A stretch of 36,221 nt of DNA from an uncultured Collinsella sp. (GTDB taxonomy: Bacteria > Actinomycetota > Coriobacteriia > Coriobacteriales > Coriobacteriaceae): NCBI GenBank assembly GCA_900758845.1, contig CAAESW010000057.1, forward strand, positions 1 to 36,221, given 5' to 3'. Below the pieces are notes generated by a model. That model saw only the letters and a list, made by a program, of their open reading frames with translations, was not told where the DNA came from and did not search any database. This document shows, in pieces, positions 15,718 through 21,915 of the stretch. How positions within the stretch are numbered: position 1 is the first letter of the stretch; every line of letters begins with the position of its first letter. Position numbers and translations under genes: made by a program.

Positions 15718-16472
15718 TGCGCGCCGGGGATTTTGTCGGCGCCAAGATCTATCGCAAGCCTACCGAGGACAAGCGCACCAAAAAGGACGGCACGCCGCGC
15801 AGCCCTAAAAAGCTCGGAAAGATTCACTTTCCGGTCTTTACCCCGGGCGGTACGCGCGTGGTCGGCTTTATGGTCCGCCAGTCCGATATCGCGGGCATGA
15901 TCGAGCGTCCCGACCGATTCGTAGCGCTCGACGCCATTGGTGTCTACGAGGGCGCCATTGCGGTCGATGACGTCAAGGACACGTACGATGCCGCCGCTGC
16001 CAAGCGCCTCGACATCAACCTGGACGATTGCATCATCTGGGTCGGTATGGACGTGCGCACGGAATCGGGCGACGTCGTGGGCTATTGCTCGGACGTTGAG
16101 TTCAAGCCACGCTCGGGCATCGTGCAGGCATTCTATGTGACCGCCGGTGCTGCTTCGAGTATTTTGGTTGGTGACACGCAGGTGCCGCCGACGATGCTGC
16201 GCGGCTACGAGAACGGCGCGATGGTCGTCTCGGACGAGGTCAAGTCGCTCGGGTATTCGGGCGGTGCGGCTGCCAAGGCCGCCGAGGCCAGCGTCGTGGT
16301 GGGCGACAAGGTCAAAAAGGGCGCCAAGGTGCTCGACGACAAGGGATCGGTTGCCGTGGACAAGGGCAGTCGCGCACTGGGCAAGCAGCTCGGCAAGACG
16401 CGCGGCATGTTCAAGGCCTTTAAGGACGAATACCAAAAGGCGAGCGGAGGCTCGTCAAAAGCTACAAAATAG
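15717..16472 (+). CDS. PRC-barrel domain protein
   Basis: A 251-residue soluble protein with what look like two PRC-barrel units: about 5-90 (KKLGKIHFPVFTPGGTRVVGFMV, with RFVALDAI) and about 100-180 (GDVVGYCSDVEFKPRSGIVQAFYV). A lysine-rich C-terminal tail ends in a basic segment. PRC barrels are small adaptor domains found in RimM, photosynthetic reaction centre H subunits and many stand-alone prokaryotic proteins. The ATG overlaps the ytxH stop by one base, so the two products probably act together at the membrane. The window's MgtE-like protein (18283) also starts with PRC-barrel-like units. Function unknown. Confidence 0.8.
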   Translation: MRAGDFVGAKIYRKPTEDKRTKKDGTPRSPKKLGKIHFPVFTPGGTRVVGFMVRQSDIAGMIERPDRFVALDAIGVYEGAIAVDDVKDTYDAAAAKRLDINLDDCIIWVGMDVRTESGDVVGYCSDVEFKPRSGIVQAFYVTAGAASSILVGDTQVPPTMLRGYENGAMVVSDEVKSLGYSGGAAAKAAEASVVVGDKVKKGAKVLDDKGSVAVDKGSRALGKQLGKTRGMFKAFKDEYQKASGGSSKATK

Positions 16473-16493
16473 CGACGTACCAAATGATGGGAG

Positions 16494-16530
16494 GCAAGCC
16501 GGAGACCTGTTGCTCCGGCTTGCTGTGTTT
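16494..16530 (+). terminator. Hairpin terminator after the PRC-barrel gene
   Basis: GCAAGCCGGAG (16494-16504) pairs perfectly with CTCCGGCTTGC (16513-16523) around an 8-base loop, followed by TGTGTTT. The weak T-run makes it an imperfect intrinsic terminator. Confidence 0.7.
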
Positions 16531-16544
16531 ATGGGGGAGGGCAC

Positions 16545-17951
16545 ATGCGCCAAAACGGATCCAACTTAAACGGGCGTTCGGGTGCGCGTCCGACGGCGCG
16601 CCGCGATCTGGGGCAGCTGCCCAGCGGTCAGCGCAAGCGTCACCGTAAGCCCGGCGCGATGTACCTCAACCATAGCCGTGGGTTTAGCGATCGCAGTGCG
16701 CGCATCGGCAACAGCCGTACGCCCCGTCGTTCGTCTCGCCTGCCCTACGCGCTCATCGCCGTGGGTTGCGCGCTCGTGCTGTTTATCGCTGCCGTCGTGG
16801 GCTACGTCAACCGCAGCGTGGACGTGGAGCTCAACGGCCAGAAGACCGCGGTGCGCGTGGGCTCTACGCTACAAAACCTCATCGACGACCAGGAGTTGAC
16901 TGACACCTACGACGCAGGCGACCTGCTGGCCGTCGATGACAGCGTGCTCAAGCGCCATGGGGGCGAAAAGCTGTCGGTGAAGGTCGACGGCAAGCGCGTG
17001 AAGCAGGGCAAATGGGATAGCCGCGAACTCGAGGGCGGCGAGAAGGTGACGGTCAAGGATGGCCGTAACACTTACGAGAAGCACGAGGTTCAGGCTACGG
17101 TTATCGAGCCCAAGCTCAAGGTCGAGGGCACGGGCGCTATCGAGTATGTGCAGACATGGGGTGTCCAGGGCCGATCCGAGGTGTGGGTTGGTGAGCAGTC
17201 AGGCAAGACGCAAGACCGCGGCGAGGTTGTGCCCGCCACCGATTGCGTTGTTGCGTGCGCCAGCGTGGCGCCCAAGGGCAACAAAAAGTACGTGGCACTG
17301 ACGTTTGACGAGGGTCCGAGCGGCGCCACCAAACAGATCTTGCAGGTGCTCAAGGAAAAGGGCGTCACCGCGACGTTCTTCCTTTCGGGCGATGCGGCCG
17401 AGGCCTCGCCTGCCACGGCCAAGGCGATTGTCGACGCCGGGTGCGAGATCGGATCCAACAGCTACAGCGACGATTCGCTCAAGGGTCAGGACCGTGAGGC
17501 GGTACGCGAACAGATCACGAAAGGCACCGATGCGATTAAGTCGGCGACCGGCGTGAAGACGATGCTGCTGCGTGCTCCCTACGCTGCCTTTGACGAGCAA
17601 AACTGGATTGATGCGATGGACCTGGTCTCCGCCGTGGTCTCGTGGAATATTGACTCGGGCGACTGGCTGCTCAACGGTGCCGACGAGCAGGTCTCGACGG
17701 TGCTCGATTCGGTGACGCCGGGCAATATCGTGCTGCTCACCGATAGAGACGAATGCGCCGAGCAGACGCTCGAGGCGCTGCCGCAGATTATCGACGGCCT
17801 CATTGCCGACGGCTACAAGATCGTGACGCTCAGCGACCTGGTCAAGACGGACACGTCGCTGAGCAAAAAGCTCACCTCGCTGACGAAGGTCACCATGCCC
17901 AAGGACGCCGTGTTCCCCCAGCTTGCCGAGGATGACGACACCACGGAGTAG
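16545..17951 (+). CDS. NodB-fold (CE4) protein with replaced metal ligands
   Basis: A 468-residue type II membrane or exported protein: a basic cytoplasmic N terminus, one membrane helix (about 66-88), a beta-rich DUF348/G5-like region (about 91-190), then a NodB-homology domain (about 248-435). CE4 motif 1 is TFDEGP (253-258), where the usual second Asp is Glu. Motif 2 normally has two zinc-binding histidines (H-x3-H); here it reads GSNSYSDD, with N305 and D309 in their place. RAPY (343-346) and WNIDSGDW are retained, but the motif-5 histidine is T399 (IVLLTD). Active polysaccharide deacetylation is therefore doubtful, and a binding or regulatory role in the cell wall is plausible. GGGGGAGG lies just before the ATG. 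Confidence 0.87.
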   Translation: MRQNGSNLNGRSGARPTARRDLGQLPSGQRKRHRKPGAMYLNHSRGFSDRSARIGNSRTPRRSSRLPYALIAVGCALVLFIAAVVGYVNRSVDVELNGQKTAVRVGSTLQNLIDDQELTDTYDAGDLLAVDDSVLKRHGGEKLSVKVDGKRVKQGKWDSRELEGGEKVTVKDGRNTYEKHEVQATVIEPKLKVEGTGAIEYVQTWGVQGRSEVWVGEQSGKTQDRGEVVPATDCVVACASVAPKGNKKYVALTFDEGPSGATKQILQVLKEKGVTATFFLSGDAAEASPATAKAIVDAGCEIGSNSYSDDSLKGQDREAVREQITKGTDAIKSATGVKTMLLRAPYAAFDEQNWIDAMDLVSAVVSWNIDSGDWLLNGADEQVSTVLDSVTPGNIVLLTDRDECAEQTLEALPQIIDGLIADGYKIVTLSDLVKTDTSLSKKLTSLTKVTMPKDAVFPQLAEDDDTTE

Positions 17952-17988
17952 TCATTGGGTAGTCATTTAAGAACGTCCCCAATGACTA
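17949..17988. repeat. Short GGGGAC-family palindrome overlapping the stop codon
   Basis: TAGTCATTGGG (17949-17959) includes the TAG stop of the NodB-fold gene and pairs perfectly with CCCAATGACTA (17978-17988). The 29 bases at 17960-17988 are identical to 5878-5906 in repeat copy 1. It may serve as a terminator. Confidence 0.8.
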
Positions 17989-18062
17989 TGTCACGGATGC
18001 GTCAGTGTTTGGTATGCCTGCAATGTGCAGCGCATAAATTCGATGCCGCAGGGCGATGCTGA

Positions 18063-18071
18063 TGCTATAGT
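18063..18071 (+). promoter_or_regulatory. Extended -10 promoter of the mgtE/nramp operon
   Basis: TGCTATAGT is an extended -10 (TGn plus TATAGT at 18066-18071). Transcription would start near 18078, leaving a leader of about 205 bases before the TTG at 18283. No clear -35 is present, as is usual with extended -10 promoters. Confidence 0.5.
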
Positions 18072-18077
18072 TACTGC

Positions 18078-18282
18078 GGTTAATGAGGGTCAAGAGAAAG
18101 GTTACAGGTGAAATCCAAACCTCGACCATACAGTCGATGACCCCATGCAGGTGCTTTTTGCGCATGCACGGGGTGTAAGCGTCGAGCGGCGTGCCGCCCG
18201 CGCATGCGTATACATATCCAGAAGCCCACGGAGCGTGCGCCATCACGGCCGCAGCCCGAAGGAATAATGATGGGGAGCACCA
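18078..18282 (+). ncRNA. Structured 5' leader, candidate riboswitch upstream of mgtE
   Basis: The leader can fold into a compact three-way junction. P1 is GGGTCA 18087-18092 with TGACCC 18138-18143, P2 is GGTT 18100-18103 with AACC 18118-18121, and P3 is TCGAC 18122-18126 with GTCGA 18133-18137. P2, P3 and the P1 3' strand abut without unpaired bases. The P1 3' strand can instead pair in a long hairpin, ACCCCATGCA 18140-18149 with TGCACGGGGT 18165-18174, extended inward to a TTTTT loop. The two folds exclude each other, as in a riboswitch with an expression platform. It does not match the M-box, yybP-ykoY or NiCo consensus by eye. There is no T-rich terminator, so control of translation is more likely. 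Confidence 0.45.
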
Positions 18283-20127
18283 TTGAATTATCTGAGTGAG
18301 ATGCTCAAGTTGCCGGTCTTGGACGTCGATGGCGAAAAGCTCGGCGTAGTGAACGATTTTGGCATTGCCACCGGCGAAGTTTTTCCGCACGTGACGTCGC
18401 TCGCGTTCCGCGGACCCGGCAAGACGCCGTTTATGATCAGCTGGCGCAAATGGGTCGACCGTATCGACGAGACGGGTGTACACCTTAAGACGTCGGCCAC
18501 CGAAATCCGTTTTTCGTACCTGCAGCCGACCGAACTCTTGCTTGCCCGCGACGTGCTCAACAAGCAGATTGTCGACACGCAGGGCATGAAGGTCGTGCGC
18601 GTAAACGACATCAAGTTTTCCATGTCGGGCGAAAACCAGCTGCGCCTGCTGGGCGCCGAAGTGGGCGCCCGCGGTCTGCTGCGCGCGATCAGCCCCGCAC
18701 TCGAGCATATCGTCGAGGGCTTTATGAAGCACCTGGGCAAGCCGCTCAGTGAGGACATTATCGCCTGGTCTTACATGGACCTGCTCGATCGCTCGACTAA
18801 GAACATCCAGCTCTCGGTGTCGCACAAGACGCTTGGCGAGCTGCACCCTGCCGACATTGCCGACATCATCGAGCAGCTCGACCCGCGCCTGCGTGCGCAG
18901 GTGTTTGCACAGCTCGATACTGCCCAGGCCGCCGAGGCCATCTCGGAGTTCGATGACGACGAGCTTATGACCGAGATGCTCGAGGGCCTGTCCGACACGG
19001 ACGCATCGTCGATGCTGGCCATGATGGACCCGGACGACGCCGCCGACCTGATCGACGAGCTCGATTACGAGAAGGCCGAGAAGCTCCTGCGCCTGATGGG
19101 CGTCAAGGAGGAGAAGGCGATTCGTAACCTGCTGGGGTATGAGGACAACACCGCCGGCCGCATCATGACCTCGGAGTTTGTCTCGCTGCCCGCCACGGCG
19201 ACGGTCGGCGATGCCATCGAGGCGATTCGCAAACTCGATGAGGACTTCGAGAGTGTCTATTACGTCTATACCGAGGATCCGAGCGGCATGCTGACCGGCG
19301 TGCTTTCGCTGCGCACGCTGATCGTAGCCGACCGCGACGCCACGCTGGGTCAGCTGGCCTATCGCGACCTGGTCTATGTGTCGCCCGACGAGGACCAGGA
19401 AGACGTGACGGACGAGATGACCAAGTACGACCTGGTTGCCATCCCTGTCTGCGACGAGAACCGTCATATCCTGGGTATCGTGACCTTCGACGACGCCATG
19501 GACGTTATCGCCGAGGAGCATCAGGAGGACCTGCAGATCGCCGGTGTCGGCTCGGGCGATAGCGCGTCGGACGACTCGACGAACGTGCTCAGCTGGTTCG
19601 TGCATCGCCAGTACTGGGTTGTTGTATGGGGCATCGCGTCGTGCATCATGGCGACCGTGCTGGGAACGGCGCTCGGCTCCGCGCATCTGGTGGTGTTCCC
19701 CATGTGCGCCATGCCGCTCGTGCTGCTGGCGGCCTCGCGCATGGTGTCGTTCGTCAAGAACTACTTCCTCGAGTACGACGGCCACGACGACGAGCCCAAA
19801 CCGTACCTGGGATTCTTCTTCCAGAGCACGGGTATGGGCCTGATCCTTTCGCTCGTGACCTACCTGTGCGCCCAGCTGGTGCGCACCGCCGCGTTCCCCG
19901 ATGCGCCCATGTTTGAGGAGCAACTCTTTACCGGGTGCTTTAATATCGCTGCCATCATTTGCCTGGTTGGCAACATGAGCGCCGTGATTTACCTGATGGT
20001 GCTGTTCTGGCGTGACGAGCATGACCTCAACACGTCGGGCACCGCCATGAACGTTATTGCCGTCATGATCTCGTGCGTAGCGTACTGCGCCGCTGCGGTG
20101 CTGCTCACCATGTCGGTCATTGGTTAG
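18283..20127 (+). CDS. MgtE-like Mg2+ transport protein with PRC-barrel N terminus
   Basis: A 614-residue protein. Domains in order: two PRC-barrel-like units (about 3-75 and 85-145), an MgtE N-terminal helical domain (about 180-290; LHPADIADIIEQLDP, DDAADLIDELD), a CBS pair (about 300-420; AGRIMTSEFVSLPA, YDLVAIPVCDENRHILGIVT), and five membrane helices (about 435-612). N domain, CBS and five helices are the MgtE plan, but the membrane part lacks the GGNxGNQ-type motif of classical MgtE, so transport by the usual pore is uncertain. The start is TTG at 18283, preceded by GGGGAG five bases upstream; nearby upstream ATGs are out of frame, and an in-frame ATG at 18301 is the alternative. The Nramp gene follows after 8 bp. 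Confidence 0.82.
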   Translation: MNYLSEMLKLPVLDVDGEKLGVVNDFGIATGEVFPHVTSLAFRGPGKTPFMISWRKWVDRIDETGVHLKTSATEIRFSYLQPTELLLARDVLNKQIVDTQGMKVVRVNDIKFSMSGENQLRLLGAEVGARGLLRAISPALEHIVEGFMKHLGKPLSEDIIAWSYMDLLDRSTKNIQLSVSHKTLGELHPADIADIIEQLDPRLRAQVFAQLDTAQAAEAISEFDDDELMTEMLEGLSDTDASSMLAMMDPDDAADLIDELDYEKAEKLLRLMGVKEEKAIRNLLGYEDNTAGRIMTSEFVSLPATATVGDAIEAIRKLDEDFESVYYVYTEDPSGMLTGVLSLRTLIVADRDATLGQLAYRDLVYVSPDEDQEDVTDEMTKYDLVAIPVCDENRHILGIVTFDDAMDVIAEEHQEDLQIAGVGSGDSASDDSTNVLSWFVHRQYWVVVWGIASCIMATVLGTALGSAHLVVFPMCAMPLVLLAASRMVSFVKNYFLEYDGHDDEPKPYLGFFFQSTGMGLILSLVTYLCAQLVRTAAFPDAPMFEEQLFTGCFNIAAIICLVGNMSAVIYLMVLFWRDEHDLNTSGTAMNVIAVMISCVAYCAAAVLLTMSVIG

Positions 20128-20135
20128 GTGGTCGC

Positions 20136-21398
20136 GTGCAAAATACCAAGCAAAAGTCGGGCACCAAGCAAAAGTTGACCATCGCGGCCATCTTTGGCGC
20201 TATGGGCCCCGGTCTGCTGGCGGCGCTTTCGGGCAATGACGCCGGCGGCATTGCAACGTATTCCAGTGCGGGCGCCAACTATGGCTACAAGATGCTCTGG
20301 ATGCTTCCCGTCATGACTGTGCTGCTCATCGTGACGCAGGAGACCGCGGCGCGCTGCGGCTGCGTCACGGGCAAGGGCCTGGCATCACTCATCCGCGAGC
20401 GCTTTGGCGTGCGCAAGAGTGTACTTGCTATGGCGGCGCTGTTGATCGCCAACACGGCTGTGACCATTTCGGAGTTTGCGGGTATCGCCAGCGGCCTTGC
20501 TCTCTTTGGCGTGCCGGCGAGCATCTCGGTGCCTTTGGTGGCGCTGCTGGTGTGGATGCTTACCATGTCGGGTAGTTTCCAGCGCATCGAGAAGATTCTG
20601 CTGCTGGTAAGCTGCGTCTTCGTGACCTATATTGTCGCCGCGTTTATGGCTGGCCCCAACTGGGGTGAGGTCGCGGTCGACCTGGTCGTGCCTAACATTC
20701 AAAATGACCCCAGCTACGTGTCGCTCGTGGTCGCAACGATCGGTACCACCATCGCGCCGTGGATGATTTTCTTGGCGCAGAACAACGTGGTCGATAAGAA
20801 CGCGGGCGAGGACGACATCGTGCTGCAGCGTATTGATACCGTGAGCGGCTCGATCGCTGCTGATATCATTGCGGGCTTCATTATCATCACGACCGGTACG
20901 GTGCTGTTCCCGGCGGGTATTCAGATTAGCGATGCCGCCGATGCTGCCCGCGCGCTGGAGCCTATTGCGGGTCAGTGGTCCACGGTACTGTTTGCCTCGG
21001 GCCTGGTCGCGGCGAGCTTCTTGGCCGCCTGCGTGCTGCCGGGCGTTACGTCGAGCGCTATCTGCGAGGCATTTGGCTGGGAGCGCGGTGCCGACCGCAG
21101 CTGGGACGAGGCCCCGGTTTACCGCGGCATCATTACGGCCATCATCGGTATCTCTGCCGTGCTGGTGCTTATGCCCGGCGTCGATCTGTTCCAGATTATG
21201 ATGACCTCACAGGTCATCAATGGCGTGCTACTGCCCGTGGTTCTGGTGTTCCAGGTGGTTATCGCCGCCGACCGTCACATCATGGGTGCCAACCGCAATG
21301 GCCGCGTGTGGAACGTGCTCACTTGGGCGACTATCGCCGTGATTACGGTGCTGACAGTCGTCATGTTTGTGCTGCAAGCGATGGGCTACAGCGCTTAA
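20136..21398 (+). CDS. Nramp-family transporter, probable Mg2+ type (NRMT-like)
   Basis: A 420-residue membrane protein with about eleven helices and the Nramp fold (GPGLLAALSGNDAGGIATYSSAGANYGY). Aligned by eye to canonical Nramp, TM1 DPGN becomes D35-A-G-G38 and TM6 MPH becomes A207-P208-W209. The TM6 methionine is known to favour Mn2+/Fe2+ over alkaline earths, so its loss points to Mg2+ transport as in the NRMT subgroup described from Clostridium and Eggerthella. The start is GTG at 20136, with AGGTGG four bases upstream, 8 bp after the MgtE-like gene. The operon partner and structured leader support a magnesium role. A strong terminator follows. Confidence 0.85.
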   Translation: MQNTKQKSGTKQKLTIAAIFGAMGPGLLAALSGNDAGGIATYSSAGANYGYKMLWMLPVMTVLLIVTQETAARCGCVTGKGLASLIRERFGVRKSVLAMAALLIANTAVTISEFAGIASGLALFGVPASISVPLVALLVWMLTMSGSFQRIEKILLLVSCVFVTYIVAAFMAGPNWGEVAVDLVVPNIQNDPSYVSLVVATIGTTIAPWMIFLAQNNVVDKNAGEDDIVLQRIDTVSGSIAADIIAGFIIITTGTVLFPAGIQISDAADAARALEPIAGQWSTVLFASGLVAASFLAACVLPGVTSSAICEAFGWERGADRSWDEAPVYRGIITAIIGISAVLVLMPGVDLFQIMMTSQVINGVLLPVVLVFQVVIAADRHIMGANRNGRVWNVLTWATIAVITVLTVVMFVLQAMGYSA

Positions 21399-21417
21399 CG
21401 CCCACTTTTGCTTCCGA

Positions 21418-21451
21418 ACAGGCCGCAGCGATGGGCTGCGGCCTGTTTTTT
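21418..21451 (+). terminator. Intrinsic terminator of the mgtE/nramp operon
   Basis: ACAGGCCGCAG (21418-21428) pairs perfectly with CTGCGGCCTGT (21436-21446) around a 7-base loop and runs into six T's (21446-21451). Confidence 0.92.
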
Positions 21452-21482
21452 GTCTGCTATAGGGTGTTAGTTATATAGCAAT

Positions 21483-21709
21483 GGACAAAAAATGCCAAAT
21501 ATGAGTACTGTTGCTAAGTGAATAGCATTTACATCCTAAAAGATAATGAACATAGCCTTTAGTATGTTCATTAAAATTGGCTCCAATACGCCTTAAACCA
21601 GTCAGGTTGGCTGCTTTAGGGGGTTGTAGGGGTCGCTCGGACGTCATTTTGGGTGGTTTTGCCTGCTACTAAAATGGTAACAGTACTCATATTTGCCCTT
21701 TTTTGCCCA
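21483..21709. repeat. MITE-like element with ~33-bp terminal inverted repeats
   Basis: The left end 21483-21514 and right end 21677-21709 are inverted copies with a 17-bp perfect core (CAAATATGAGTACTGTT at 21496-21512; complement at 21680-21696) and an adjoining A6 run. The ~165-bp interior is AT-rich and contains a perfect 10-bp hairpin (AATGAACATA 21545-21554 with 21563-21572) and a smaller one (GCTA/TAGC at 21513-21526). It has no ORF. Size, AT content and ends suggest a non-autonomous transposable element. The rest of the gene-free stretch 21452-21915 holds only the palindrome at 21855-21892. Confidence 0.65.
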
Positions 21710-21854
21710 CAGACCTTTGAGGGTGCGGCGAAAAGGGCTTGTTTTGATTGTTTGGGGCAGGCACGAGGCGCGGAAACGATGTCTGGAGCGACGGAGCGGC
21801 CTGGAATTCATCCGTAGAGGTCTTCATTGGCTGCGCCAGGAGTGTCCCTAACTG

Positions 21855-21892
21855 CCGGAGGGGGTGTCTGCCGTGGCAGACACCCCCTCCGG
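21855..21892 (-). terminator. Perfect 38-bp palindrome downstream of the acyltransferase gene
   Basis: An 18-bp perfect stem (CCGGAGGGGGTGTCTGCC at 21855-21872 with 21875-21892) has a 2-base centre. It lies 24 bp past the minus-strand acyltransferase stop, where it would terminate or protect the transcript. The preceding TGTCCCTAACTGCCGG (from 21842) is the same phrase as in repeat copy 1 near 5837-5852, so the palindrome belongs to the GGGGAC repeat family. Confidence 0.7.
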
Positions 21893-21915
21893 ATGTGGGA
21901 AGTTTGCGCTGCAGG

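Noticed and set aside
18100..18140. Cobalamin riboswitch, because of GGTGAAATCC
   Set aside because: Only this short phrase resembles the B12 core; the other conserved boxes and the terminal pairing are missing, and the downstream genes have no cobalamin link.
18078..18282. M-box Mg2+ riboswitch
   Set aside because: The conserved GTTAGGTGAGGCTCC-type opening and the rest of the M-box core are not found, so the leader is reported only as an unassigned structured RNA.
17986..20022. Long minus-strand open frame (678 codons) antisense to the MgtE-like gene, and similar long antisense frames at 2321-3589 and 29148-30638
   Set aside because: The forward genes have clear domain motifs and ribosome binding sites. 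The antisense peptides are rich in H, R, D and V without motifs, as expected for shadows of GC-rich genes.
20073..20135. Earlier start for the Nramp gene inside the MgtE-like gene
   Set aside because: The upstream residues are basic and unrelated to Nramp N termini; GTG 20136 has AGGTGG at proper spacing and follows the upstream stop.
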